Origin: an uncultured Lachnospiraceae bacterium
GTDB lineage: Bacteria; Bacillota; Clostridia; Lachnospirales; Lachnospiraceae
Length of the DNA: 38,837 nt
Direction of reading: 5' to 3'
NCBI GenBank assembly: GCA_948794795.1
Contig: CAQGLR010000038.1
Location: forward strand, 1 to 38,837
Shown: positions 23,008 through 32,153 of the stretch, in pieces
Layout: each line of letters starts with the position of its first letter
Numbering within the stretch: position 1 is the stretch's first letter
Made by a program: the position numbers and the translations under genes
Notes under the pieces: model-generated
The model's input: only the letters and a program-made list of their open reading frames with translations
The model's database searches: none
What the model was told of the DNA's origin: nothing

Positions 23008-24052
23008 TATAGCGGTAAGTATAATTGTTCCAGTATATAATGTTTCAAAATACATCGGGCAATGTATTTATTCATTATTAAACCAGACTTTGCAAAATAT
23101 AGAGATTATTTTTGTAGATGACGGGTCTTGGGATGAATCTGGAAAGATATGTGATATTTATGCCAAAAGAGATAAAAGAATTAAGGTCATCCACCAGGAA
23201 AACATGGGGTTAGGCTTAAGCAGGAACAGTGGCCTGGAAATAGCCCAAGGAGAATTTGTTGGTTTTGTTGATTCTGATGATTATGTATCTATAGATATGT
23301 TTGAAATACTATATTTTAATGCACTTAATACAAAGTCAGATATATCATATTGTTCATATAGAAAGTTTTATGGAAAAAGAGCAGAAAGTATAAATACATA
23401 TAATAATATCCATATATGGGAAGGAAAAAATAAAATCAAAAAGTATTTATTAGACAGAATAGGGCTTCCTGCAAAAGAAAAAAATGATAATTTATATGGA
23501 GCTTCTGTATGGTGTGGTATATACAAAAGAAGTTTACTTGAAGATAACCATATAAAGTTTGTATCAGAAAGGCAGTTTATTTCTGAAGATATAATTTTTG
23601 ATATTGATATAATTCCACTGGCTAACAGGATAGTACATTCAGATAAGCAATTATATTATTATAGATTTAATCCACAATCTCTTACAACTGTATATAAGGC
23701 TGGAAGATTTGAGAAAAATATCCAGTTATATAAAGAAATGTGCAGGAGATTAAATAGTATTTACCAATATAGTGAATATAAAAATAGTGTCTATAGATAT
23801 TTTCTGGTTTTTTCAAGAATTGCAATAATGCAGGAAGTGCAGTTTATAGATAATAATGGGACAAGTTATGCAGAAAGGCAGATTAAGAAAATATGTTCAA
23901 ATAAAATCTTACAGAAAATACTCAAAGAATATAATTGGAAAGAATTTCCTGTAAAATACAGGTTTATATGTTTTTTACAAAAAAGAAAGGCAGTAAAAAG
24001 CCTGGTCTGCCTGATAAAACTTTATAAAATAAAAAGGAAATGGCATATATGA
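22991..24052 (+). CDS. Family 2 glycosyltransferase
   Basis: 353 residues with a clear GT2 (GT-A) domain: VSIIVPVYNVSKYIGQCIYS, IIFVDDGSWDESG, VIHQENMGLGLSRNSGLEIA and GFVDSDDYVS (DxD). SEDIIFDIDI is a later acidic motif, and the end is basic (KRKAVKSLVCLIKLYKIKRK), possibly membrane-associating. It starts at GTG 22991 within the end of wzy, with AAGGAGAGG upstream, so it is translationally coupled. It transfers a hexose-type sugar; the donor is unknown. Confidence 0.88.
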   Translation: MGELHNIAVSIIVPVYNVSKYIGQCIYSLLNQTLQNIEIIFVDDGSWDESGKICDIYAKRDKRIKVIHQENMGLGLSRNSGLEIAQGEFVGFVDSDDYVSIDMFEILYFNALNTKSDISYCSYRKFYGKRAESINTYNNIHIWEGKNKIKKYLLDRIGLPAKEKNDNLYGASVWCGIYKRSLLEDNHIKFVSERQFISEDIIFDIDIIPLANRIVHSDKQLYYYRFNPQSLTTVYKAGRFEKNIQLYKEMCRRLNSIYQYSEYKNSVYRYFLVFSRIAIMQEVQFIDNNGTSYAERQIKKICSNKILQKILKEYNWKEFPVKYRFICFLQKRKAVKSLVCLIKLYKIKRKWHI

Positions 24053-24843
24053 TACCAAAAAAAATCCATTATTGCTGGTTTGGAGGAAATCCTTTGCCAG
24101 AAGAAGCACAAATGTGTATAGACAGCTGGAAAAAATATTGTCATGGATATGAAATTATTGAATGGAATGAAAGAAATTATGATATATGTAAATGTGAATA
24201 TATAAAAGAAGCAGCAGCCATGGGAAAGTGGGCATTTGTTTCTGATTATGCAAGGTTTGATATATTATTCCAGTATGGCGGGCTGTATTTTGATACAGAT
24301 GTAGAACTTATCAGTAATATTGATGATTTAGCAAAAAAAGGTCCATTTACAGGGATAGAAGATGCTTCTGGCTATTCTGGCAATCTAATATATAAAGTAA
24401 ATCCTGGGTTATGCCTTGCAGCGGAACCGGGTATGAAGGTATTTTCTGATATACTTTGTTATTATAATTCTGAACATTTTATTTTGCAAAATGGAGAGAT
24501 AAACAAAAAGACAGTTTTAGATTATACAACAGAAGTTTTGGTTAAGTATGGCTATTTACCACAGAACTGTATGCAGCAAATTGGTGGGTTAAATATATAT
24601 CCAGCAGATTTTTTCTGTCCAATGAATTATATAACAGGTGAAATATTAATTACCCCTAATACAAGAAGCATACATCACTATAATATGTCATGGAAAAGTC
24701 CTTATGAGGTGTTTTTAAAAAAAGCAGAAAGAAAATGTATAAAATTACAGGGTGCTAAAAAAGGTATTATTTTATATAAATTGTTAACACTGCCAGTCCG
24801 GGCAGTACATAAAACTTATAGTATCCTTAAAAGGAGAAAATAA
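24049..24843 (+). CDS. GT32-type glycosyltransferase (DXD sugar-binding region)
   Basis: 264-residue OCH1-like GT-A enzyme: IPKKIHYCWFGG at the N terminus, EIIEWNERNYD, KWAFVSDYARFDILFQYGG, then LYFDTDVELI with the DXD metal site. ARSIHHYNMSW-type residues (TRSIHHYNMSWKSP) close the domain. An ATG at 24040 would sit directly on the AAGGAAA motif; the ATG at 24049, 8 bp after it, is the better start. Related enzymes transfer galactose, mannose or glucose in capsule synthesis. It overlaps the preceding gene by 4 bp. Confidence 0.85.
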   Translation: MIPKKIHYCWFGGNPLPEEAQMCIDSWKKYCHGYEIIEWNERNYDICKCEYIKEAAAMGKWAFVSDYARFDILFQYGGLYFDTDVELISNIDDLAKKGPFTGIEDASGYSGNLIYKVNPGLCLAAEPGMKVFSDILCYYNSEHFILQNGEINKKTVLDYTTEVLVKYGYLPQNCMQQIGGLNIYPADFFCPMNYITGEILITPNTRSIHHYNMSWKSPYEVFLKKAERKCIKLQGAKKGIILYKLLTLPVRAVHKTYSILKRRK

Positions 24844-24844
24844 T

Positions 24845-25639
24845 ATGGAACCAGTATTGTTGATAACAGGATGTATTAAACCAGATATGAACCAAAGGTT
24901 TCTTTTATTATCAGACATTAATGAAAGATATAAACAGTATATAGATTCAGCAGAATATTATATTTTAAATTCTCCATTTAAAAAAATAGTGTATTGTGAT
25001 AATAGTAATGTGCAATATGATATTAACTCAGGGTTAAAAGAAAAAGCACAAAAGTTAAATAAAGAATTCCAGTGGATACAGTTCCAGGGTAATAATAAAA
25101 AAGTTGTAATACATGGTAAAGGGTATGGTGAAGGTGAAATTATAGATTATGCATTATCCCATTGTACTATTATTAAAAATTGCAGCGGTTTTGCTAAGGT
25201 TACAGGCAGGTTATGTATAAAAAATATAAAACAGATAATGAAACAGGTAAGTGCAGAAAGAAGTTATTTTAATTTAGATATTTACAGGGCTAAAGGGATA
25301 GATACAAGATTTTATATATGCCAGAAAGATTTTTATATAAAGCATTTAAGATATCTTTATATGGCCGCAACAGAACAGGAGATAGATAATACTATAGAGG
25401 ATGTATTTTATAAGGCATTAAGAAAAATACATGGCTGGAGTACCTTGCCATTATATCCAAGATTTTCTGGAAAGTCAGGAGGAAATGGAAGAAACTACGA
25501 TAATGAACCAGAATTAAAACTAAAGTTTTTTGATATTATGTGTAAAATGAAATGTTTTAATTTATTATATGGTTTTTATAAGCGGACTCTGTTTAGGGTG
25601 GTTTGTAAAATAAAATTATTTTTGTATAAAAACAGATAG
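24845..25639 (+). CDS. Putative glycosyltransferase of unassigned family
   Basis: 264 residues, no family I can name with certainty. It begins with a hydrophobic strand (PVLLITGCIKP), has KKIVYCDNSN, then HGKGYGEGEIIDYAL and FAKVTGRLCIKN. Similar patterns occur in uncharacterised capsule-locus proteins thought to be GT-A transferases. The ending is basic and hydrophobic (YKRTLFRVVCKIKLFLYKNR), suggesting membrane contact. It starts 2 bp after the previous gene with AAAAGGAG. Context is the only support for a sugar-transfer role. Confidence 0.55.
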   Translation: MEPVLLITGCIKPDMNQRFLLLSDINERYKQYIDSAEYYILNSPFKKIVYCDNSNVQYDINSGLKEKAQKLNKEFQWIQFQGNNKKVVIHGKGYGEGEIIDYALSHCTIIKNCSGFAKVTGRLCIKNIKQIMKQVSAERSYFNLDIYRAKGIDTRFYICQKDFYIKHLRYLYMAATEQEIDNTIEDVFYKALRKIHGWSTLPLYPRFSGKSGGNGRNYDNEPELKLKFFDIMCKMKCFNLLYGFYKRTLFRVVCKIKLFLYKNR

Positions 25640-25650
25640 GAGAAAAAATA

Positions 25651-27105
25651 ATGCAGGAAAATAACCAGTTATTGAAAAAAAAAGTTATTTCTGGCCTTGC
25701 ATGGAAATTTGGAGAAAGGATTATAGCACAATTAACCAGTTTTATTGTGTCTGTTATTCTTGCAAGATTATTACTGCCATCTGATTATGGTGCTGTAGCC
25801 CTTGTTATGGTTTTTATCAGTATAGCAAATGTATTTGTAAGTGCAGGATTTGGCAATGCACTTGTACAAAAAAAAGATATAGATAATCTTGATTTTTCTT
25901 CTGTATTTTATATAAATATAGCTGTTTCATTATTTTTATATATAGCTTTATTTCTGGCAGCACCATTTATAGCAGGTTTTTATAATATGCCTGTTTTATC
26001 ACAAGTTATACGTGTACTTGGAATTGTAGTTATCATTGCTGCTATTAAATCTGTACAACAGGCGTATGTTTCAAGGGAAATGATATTCCAGCGTTTTTTC
26101 TGGTCAACTTTGTTTGGAACTTTAATTTCAGGTATTGTTGGAGTGTACATGGCATATAAAGGTTTTGGAGTATGGGCATTAGTTGCACAATATCTAACTA
26201 ATTCATTTATAGATACAACAATATTGTGGTTTACAATCAGGTGGAGGCCTGTATTAAAGTGTTCTTGGAAAAGAGCAAGGGGACTGGTTTCATTTGGATG
26301 GAAAATCCTTCTTTCTGCTTTATTAGATACAGGATACAACGAATTAAGGAGTCTGTTAATTGGAAAGATATATTCTGCTGGTGACCTTGCATTTTATAAC
26401 CAGGGTGATAAATATCCTAAGTTAATTGTTGCCAATATAAATGATTCTATTAGCAGTGTATTATTTCCTGCCATTTCAAAGGTGCAGGAAAATACGGAAA
26501 AAGTTAAAACATTGACAAGAAGGGCAATACAAGTAAGTTCTTATGTAATGTGGCCAATGATGGTGGGGCTTGGTGTAATTGCAGAACCTCTAGTGAGAAT
26601 AGTTTTAACTGAAAAATGGCTTCCATGTGTTCCATATATAAGGATTTTTTGTTTTGTATATGGACTGTGGCCAATACATGATTCAAATTTACAAGCATTA
26701 AAAGCAATGGGAAGAAGTGATTTATACCTTGGATTAGAAATAATTAAGAAAATAGCTGGCATTATTGCATTGTTAGCTTCAGTTAAATATGGGCCTTTGG
26801 CAATTGCATGGAGCCTGGTAATAACAAGTATAGCAAGTGCATTTATTAATTCTGCTCCAAACCGCAGGCTTTTAAATTATTCATATAAAGAACAGTTTAT
26901 GGATTTGATGCCGCCATTCTTCCTTTCGGTAGTGATGGCTGCTGTTATTTATCCTGTCAGCCTTACCAGGCTGCCAGATTTATTATTAATTATTATACAG
27001 ATAATATCTGGGATTATTGTTTACCTGGTTAGTTCTGTTATAACCAGGCAAAAATCTTTTAAATACTTATCAGACATAATAAAACATAGGGATATTTCTA
27101 GATAA
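25651..27105 (+). CDS. wzx: Wzx-type lipopolysaccharide/polysaccharide flippase (MOP superfamily)
   Basis: 484-residue polytopic protein of the polysaccharide transporter (PST, WzxC-like) family. The N terminus is diagnostic: KVISGLAWKFGERIIAQLTS, ILARLLLPSDYGAVALVMVF and GFGNALVQKKDIDNLDFSSV. About twelve to fourteen membrane segments follow. It moves undecaprenyl-linked repeat units from the cytoplasmic to the outer face for Wzy. Its presence shows the operon makes a Wzx/Wzy-dependent polymer. It starts 11 bp after the preceding gene. Confidence 0.88.
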   Translation: MQENNQLLKKKVISGLAWKFGERIIAQLTSFIVSVILARLLLPSDYGAVALVMVFISIANVFVSAGFGNALVQKKDIDNLDFSSVFYINIAVSLFLYIALFLAAPFIAGFYNMPVLSQVIRVLGIVVIIAAIKSVQQAYVSREMIFQRFFWSTLFGTLISGIVGVYMAYKGFGVWALVAQYLTNSFIDTTILWFTIRWRPVLKCSWKRARGLVSFGWKILLSALLDTGYNELRSLLIGKIYSAGDLAFYNQGDKYPKLIVANINDSISSVLFPAISKVQENTEKVKTLTRRAIQVSSYVMWPMMVGLGVIAEPLVRIVLTEKWLPCVPYIRIFCFVYGLWPIHDSNLQALKAMGRSDLYLGLEIIKKIAGIIALLASVKYGPLAIAWSLVITSIASAFINSAPNRRLLNYSYKEQFMDLMPPFFLSVVMAAVIYPVSLTRLPDLLLIIIQIISGIIVYLVSSVITRQKSFKYLSDIIKHRDISR

Positions 27106-27144
27106 ATATTATAAAACAACTGTAATATGGGAGGGTTAATACCA

Positions 27145-28098
27145 GTGAAACTTAAGTATGTAATTGTGTCGCCAAGGCAGAAATATGGAGGTGCAATAGT
27201 ACTACATGCACTTTGTAAATATTTATCAGATGAAGGATATGATGCAAAGATTTTTTATACAAATATTTATGTTTACCGTAAATGGCACAAAATAAGATTC
27301 TGGATTAAATGGATTATTGGAACAGTTATTGATTTATTTAAAAGTGCTGCTGTAAAGATATTAGGTGAAAAGGCAAGAAGTTATGGTGGTTTTTTTAATG
27401 GATATATTGATGTAAGTATTACAGGCTGTAAAAGAAAAATTATCCCATATATAGATAATAATACAGTTGTTGTATATCCTGATGTGATTTATGGAAACTT
27501 TCTTAATGCCAGGATGGTGGTAAGATGGCTTCTTTCTTTTTATAAATTTGCAGATGAAGAGGAAGCATATGGAAAAAATGATTTTTTCTTTGCTTACAGG
27601 AAAATATTTGATAATGAGAAATTAAATCCTGGAAAACACAGGTTATGTATTTCTTATTTTAACCTGGATATGTATAAACAGACTAATTTTGGAAAGAGAA
27701 ATGGATGTTGTTATATTATAAGAAAAGGTAATAGCAGAAAGGACCTTCCAGAAGAATTTAATGGTGTAATTATAGATAATCTTCCAGAAAAAGAAAAAGT
27801 AAGAATATTCAATGAATCAGAATATTGTATTTCTTATGATTTACAGACTGCATATTCACAGATAGCTGCGTTGCGTGGCTGCATTTCTGTGGTAATTCCA
27901 GAACCAGGCAAGAAAAGGAAAGACTACCGTCTTGGAGATGATAATGGTTATGGTGAAGCATTTGGCTTTAATGAACAAGAAATAAATTATGCAAAGAAAA
28001 CTGCTCCTAAGTTGTTAAAACTATATAGGGAGAAAAATAATGAGAGCCATAAAGAAGTAATTTATTTTATAAAGGAATGTGAAAAATATTTTGGATAA
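27145..28098 (+). CDS. Glycosyltransferase-like protein, GT4/WavQ-like
   Basis: 317 residues with a GT-B-like N terminus (KYVIVSPRQKYGGAIVLHAL, then LSDEGYDAKIFYTN) and a late donor-site-like stretch (EYCISYDLQTAYSQIAALRG, CISVVIPEPGKKRKDYR). It resembles the WavQ-like proteins of surface-glycan loci more than classic GT4 enzymes. GGGAGGG at 27129-27135 points to GTG 27145 as the start, 9 bp on; the in-frame ATG at 27127 has no ribosome binding site. Sugar specificity is unknown. Confidence 0.6.
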   Translation: MKLKYVIVSPRQKYGGAIVLHALCKYLSDEGYDAKIFYTNIYVYRKWHKIRFWIKWIIGTVIDLFKSAAVKILGEKARSYGGFFNGYIDVSITGCKRKIIPYIDNNTVVVYPDVIYGNFLNARMVVRWLLSFYKFADEEEAYGKNDFFFAYRKIFDNEKLNPGKHRLCISYFNLDMYKQTNFGKRNGCCYIIRKGNSRKDLPEEFNGVIIDNLPEKEKVRIFNESEYCISYDLQTAYSQIAALRGCISVVIPEPGKKRKDYRLGDDNGYGEAFGFNEQEINYAKKTAPKLLKLYREKNNESHKEVIYFIKECEKYFG

Positions 28099-28141
28099 TA
28101 TTCCATAAGAAACACGTTATAGAAAGGAAAGGAATAGAAAG

Positions 28142-29155
28142 ATGAAGTATGCTCCAGTAGTTATACCTGTTTTATGCAGATATAAACATTTTACGAAGTG
28201 TATTGAATCACTAGCAAATAATGGATGGGCTAAATATACAGATGTATATATAGCTTTGGATTACCCAGCTAAAGATAAACATGTATATGGATATAACCAG
28301 ATATGTAGGTATTTAGATAATAATGATTTTTCTGCATTTCATTCTTTTTGTGTTATTAAGCGTAATAAAAATCTTGGACCTGCTATTAATGAACAGAAAT
28401 TAATAAATGAAATACTTGTAAAATATGACAGGTTTATACGTACAGATGATGATACTGAATTTTCACCATGTTTTTTAGAATATATGGATAAAGCTTTAGA
28501 TAAGTATGAAAATGATAATTCTGTAGTAGCAGTTACTGGATACAGTTATCCATGTAATTATATATATTCTTCTGGTTCAACAATTATAAAGGAAAATTTC
28601 TTCTGTCCGATGTGGGGAACAGGTTTTTGGAAGGATAGTTATTATTATTTAAATAAACAGCTTTCAGAAAAATATATACTGCACTACCAGTTCAGTGAAA
28701 AATTAAAGTCAAAAAAGTATAGAAATTTAATTGATGCAAGATTTATTGATTTGGTGGATGCAGGTCTTTCATGGCAAAAGAATAAATTTGTATTTTTAGT
28801 TTCAGATATTGGCGTTTCTACATTTATAGGGCTGTATGGGAAATATATAATTTATCCTGTGGAGTCTATGGTACGTAATAATGGGTTTGATGGAAGTGGT
28901 TTTACATGTCCTGGGATTAACAATAATATTTTTATGGAACAGGAAATTAGTATTTCAGATACATTAGAAATAATAGAAGATAAGTTAAATGATATAGATG
29001 CTAATAGAAATGTTGTGAACAATTTTGACAGAAGGACTAAAAAACAGATGTTTAAAGTCTGGTTAAAAATTATATTATATAAATTTTTAGGAGAAAGATT
29101 ATATAAAAAATATTGGTTTAAACGTAATAAAAATAAATATGATGCTTTTATATAA
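28142..29155 (+). CDS. Glycosyltransferase, GT-A fold
   Basis: 337 residues: APVVIPVLCRYKHFTKCIES at the N terminus, YIALDYPAKD, KRNKNLGPAINEQ, and a DxD-type metal site in FIRTDDDTEFSPCFLEYM. CPMWGTGFWKDSY follows. The layout recalls GNT-I-like bacterial GT-A enzymes. AAAGGAAAGG lies before the start. Donor and acceptor are unknown. Confidence 0.75.
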   Translation: MKYAPVVIPVLCRYKHFTKCIESLANNGWAKYTDVYIALDYPAKDKHVYGYNQICRYLDNNDFSAFHSFCVIKRNKNLGPAINEQKLINEILVKYDRFIRTDDDTEFSPCFLEYMDKALDKYENDNSVVAVTGYSYPCNYIYSSGSTIIKENFFCPMWGTGFWKDSYYYLNKQLSEKYILHYQFSEKLKSKKYRNLIDARFIDLVDAGLSWQKNKFVFLVSDIGVSTFIGLYGKYIIYPVESMVRNNGFDGSGFTCPGINNNIFMEQEISISDTLEIIEDKLNDIDANRNVVNNFDRRTKKQMFKVWLKIILYKFLGERLYKKYWFKRNKNKYDAFI

Positions 29156-29174
29156 AGAGAAATAAGGAGGAATT

Positions 29175-30284
29175 ATGACAGACCAGATTTTAGTTACCCG
29201 TTCATCATTGCCATTATTTGATGAATATGTAGAAGAAATAAAAGAACTCTGGGAAAGCCACTGGCTTACCAATATGGGAACTAAGCATAAGCAGCTCCAG
29301 AAAGAAATGCTTAGTTATCTTGGTGTGGAAAACATTGAACTTATGGTAAATGGGCATATGTCATTAGAATTGTCATTACAGGCTATGGATTTAGATGGCG
29401 AAGTTATAACAACTCCTTTTACATTTGCATCAACAACCCATGCTATTGTCAGGAATGGTTTAGAACCAGTTTTTTGTGATATTGACCCAGAAACATTTAC
29501 AATGGATACGAAAATGCTGGAGGAGCTTGTTACAGACAGGACTTGTGCAATAGTACCAGTGCATGTATATGGGAATATATGTAATATTGAGGAAATAAGA
29601 CGTATTGCAGAAAAGTATGGTTTAAAAGTAATATATGACGCAGCACATGCTTTTGGGGAAAAATATAAGGGGATGGGAATTGGTTCTTTTGGTGATGCAT
29701 CATGTTTTAGTTTTCATGCAACTAAAGTATTTAATACTATTGAAGGAGGTGCAGTCTGTTTTAAAGATAAAGATTTTGGGCTGGACTTATACCGTTTAAA
29801 AAATTTTGGAATACGTGGGCCAGAAATTGTAGACAGTGTTGGCGCAAATGCAAAAATGAATGAATTTTGTGCAGCTATGGGAATTTGTAATCTGCGGCAT
29901 TTAGATGATGAAATTGCAAAGCGTAAAATAATTTCAGAATATTACAGAAACTGTCTGGAAGGTGTAGAAGGTATACAGCTAAATCCTGTACAAAAAGATG
30001 TACAATCTAATTTTGCATATTTTCCTGTTGTATTTGATGAAAAATTATTTGGTGCAAGCAGAAATGAAGTTTTTAACAGATTAGAAACAGAAGGGATTTT
30101 TACAAGAAAATATTTTTATCCTCTTACAAATACTTTTACTTGTTTTCATGGAAAATATAATGTGGACCAGACACCTGTAGCTTTACATATTAGTAAAAGA
30201 GTATTGACACTTCCATTGTATGCTGGTTTAAGCCTGGAGCAGGCAGACAGGATATGCAGTATTATTTTGCAGTGCAGGAATTAA
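29175..30284 (+). CDS. DegT/DnrJ/EryC1/StrS sugar aminotransferase
   Basis: 369-residue PLP enzyme converting a nucleotide-linked keto sugar to an amino sugar. It has WLTNMGTKHKQLQKEM, VNGHMSLELSLQAMDL, VITTPFTFASTTHAIVRNG, YDAAHAFGEKYKG and CFSFHATKVFNTIEGG with the PLP lysine near residue 184. The sequence fits dTDP-keto-6-deoxyhexose aminotransferases (VioA/FdtB-like), but position of amination cannot be told. No dTDP-sugar dehydratase is in the window, so precursor supply is elsewhere. It is followed by WbqC, a second DegT-fold protein and a GNAT, indicating an N-acylated amino sugar. Confidence 0.85.
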   Translation: MTDQILVTRSSLPLFDEYVEEIKELWESHWLTNMGTKHKQLQKEMLSYLGVENIELMVNGHMSLELSLQAMDLDGEVITTPFTFASTTHAIVRNGLEPVFCDIDPETFTMDTKMLEELVTDRTCAIVPVHVYGNICNIEEIRRIAEKYGLKVIYDAAHAFGEKYKGMGIGSFGDASCFSFHATKVFNTIEGGAVCFKDKDFGLDLYRLKNFGIRGPEIVDSVGANAKMNEFCAAMGICNLRHLDDEIAKRKIISEYYRNCLEGVEGIQLNPVQKDVQSNFAYFPVVFDEKLFGASRNEVFNRLETEGIFTRKYFYPLTNTFTCFHGKYNVDQTPVALHISKRVLTLPLYAGLSLEQADRICSIILQCRN

Positions 30285-30312
30285 AAATAAATGTAAATTA
30301 TGGAGGTATATA

Positions 30313-31017
30313 ATGAAAATAGGTATAATGCAGCCATATTTTGTGCCATATATTGGTTACTGGCAGTTAATGAACCTGGTGGACAAGTATGTAATTTATG
30401 ATGATGTTAATTTTATTAAAGGAGGCTGGATTAACAGAAACCGTATCCTTGTTAATGGGGATATAAAATATTTTAATATACCAATGGCAGGGGCAAGCCC
30501 ATATAAAAAAATTAATGAAATTAATGTAAACAACGATAACAGGATTGTGGAAAAGAATATACGTATTATTGAAGGTGCATACAAAAAAGCTCCTTTTTAT
30601 AAAGAAGTGTTTCCTATGGTTGAACAGATATTAAGATGTGGGAAAAATAATATTTCTGGATACATAGAATATTCTTTTCATATTATAGCTGGATATCTAG
30701 GGATTACTACAGAATTTATTATTTCATCATTATTAAATAAAAACTGTTCGTTGAAAGGCCAGGATAAAGTACTGGATATCTGCAAGCGGTTAGGTGCTAC
30801 AGAATATTATAATGCTATAGGTGGAATGGAGCTTTATTCTTTTGATGTATTCAGGGAAAATGGTATTATTTTAAAATTTTTGGAAACAGGGGAAATAAAA
30901 TATAAACAGTTTGGAAATATATTCCATAATAACCTTTCAATTATTGATGTTATGATGTTTAATCCACGTGAAACTGTACAAAGCATGTTAAGTAATTATA
31001 AAATTATTGATGGATAG
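30313..31017 (+). CDS. wbqC: WbqC-family protein
   Basis: 234 residues with the WbqC signature at once: IGIMQPYFVPYIGYWQLMN, then YVIYDDVNFIKGGWINRNRI and YFNIPMAGASP. AIGGMELYSF and a closing LSIIDVMMFN follow. WbqC proteins occur in O-antigen and flagellar glycan loci beside DegT aminotransferases and are believed to help modify the amino sugar. The chemistry is not settled to my knowledge. TATGGAGG precedes the ATG. Confidence 0.85.
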   Translation: MKIGIMQPYFVPYIGYWQLMNLVDKYVIYDDVNFIKGGWINRNRILVNGDIKYFNIPMAGASPYKKINEINVNNDNRIVEKNIRIIEGAYKKAPFYKEVFPMVEQILRCGKNNISGYIEYSFHIIAGYLGITTEFIISSLLNKNCSLKGQDKVLDICKRLGATEYYNAIGGMELYSFDVFRENGIILKFLETGEIKYKQFGNIFHNNLSIIDVMMFNPRETVQSMLSNYKIIDG

Positions 31018-31089
31018 ACAAGTTTTTTATAATAACCAGACAGGATATTACGGATATAGTTTTGTACTTTTAAAAGGAGGAGCCAGGAT

Positions 31090-32043
31090 ATGGAGGAAAT
31101 AGGAGGTTATATAGGGTTAGATACTTATATGATGCCAATGTTACATGAAAATGCTACAGTGGCTCTAAACAGTGCAAGCTCGTGCCTTGCTTATCTTATA
31201 AGGGCAAAAAACATTAAAAAAATAGCCCTGCCTAAATTTATGTGTGCTTCTGCTAAAACTGTATGTGACAGGGAAAATATTATTACAAGGTTTTATTCTG
31301 TTGGCATGGACTTTATACCAGAAGATTTGTGTCTGGAAGAGGATGAATGGATATATGTTGTTAATTATTATGGGCAGCTTGGTAACAGCATACTGGCTTT
31401 ACTTGTGAAGAAGTACACCAGTATAATTATTGATAATGTACAGGCTTATTACCAGATGCCATTGCCAGGTGTGGATACAATTTATACCTGCCGTAAATTT
31501 TTTGGGGTTACAGATGGGGCATTCCTTTATACAGATACTTTGCTTAATAGGGATTTACCACAAGATGAATCCTATAACCGTATGGGGTTTATCCTTGGCA
31601 GGTATGAACGCACCGCATCAGAATTTTATAAAGAATATAAAGCGAATAATGATATGCTCATTATGGAACCTGTTAAGAAGATGTCAAAACTTACATATAA
31701 CCTTCTGCATGGAATTGATTATATGTTTGTGAAAAACAGAAGGACAGAAAATTTCAAGTATCTTTATAATACATTGAAGGATATAAACAAACTGGAATTA
31801 AAAATCCCAGAAGGTGCTTTTATGTATCCATTGTATATTGAAAATGGTGCAGAGATAAGAAAAAAATTATGTGGTGAAAAAATTTATATACCATTGTTAT
31901 GGGATGATGTTTTTGATATCTGCCTGCCATCAGAAACAGAATATATTATGGCAATGGATATACTTCCATTGCCAACAGACCAGAGGTACACTGTACAGGT
32001 TATGCAATATATTGTAAGTAAAATAAAAGAATATATAAGATAA
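31090..32043 (+). CDS. Divergent DegT/aminotransferase-fold protein
   Basis: 317 residues, shorter than ordinary DegT enzymes (about 370). It keeps the fold outline: NSASSCLAYLIRAKNIKKIA, LPKFMCASAKTVCD, VYVVNYYGQLG-like IYVVNYYGQLGN, IIIDNVQAYYQ in place of the usual DAAHA, and YTCRKFFGVTDGAFLY, where the lysine lines up with the PLP lysine. The usual SSGT and GE(G)G motifs are weak or changed. It follows the WbqC gene and may work with it on the amino sugar. AAAAGGAGGAG precedes the start. Activity as a transaminase is uncertain. Confidence 0.6.
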   Translation: MEEIGGYIGLDTYMMPMLHENATVALNSASSCLAYLIRAKNIKKIALPKFMCASAKTVCDRENIITRFYSVGMDFIPEDLCLEEDEWIYVVNYYGQLGNSILALLVKKYTSIIIDNVQAYYQMPLPGVDTIYTCRKFFGVTDGAFLYTDTLLNRDLPQDESYNRMGFILGRYERTASEFYKEYKANNDMLIMEPVKKMSKLTYNLLHGIDYMFVKNRRTENFKYLYNTLKDINKLELKIPEGAFMYPLYIENGAEIRKKLCGEKIYIPLLWDDVFDICLPSETEYIMAMDILPLPTDQRYTVQVMQYIVSKIKEYIR

Positions 32044-32078
32044 ATTATATATGTCTTATGTACAGATAGTTTTATGTC

Positions 32079-32101
32079 AAGCGGATATCCGCAATCCGCT
32101 T
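32079..32101 (+). terminator. Small hairpin near the operon end
   Basis: AAGCGGAT pairs with ATCCGCTT around a 7-nt loop, between the divergent DegT-like gene and the GNAT gene. No U-run follows, so it may only attenuate or stabilise the message. Confidence 0.35.
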
Positions 32102-32153
32102 TGCTACTTGTGTATGAGGTTAAAAAATAATATAAGGTTAAGAGGTGTAAGTT

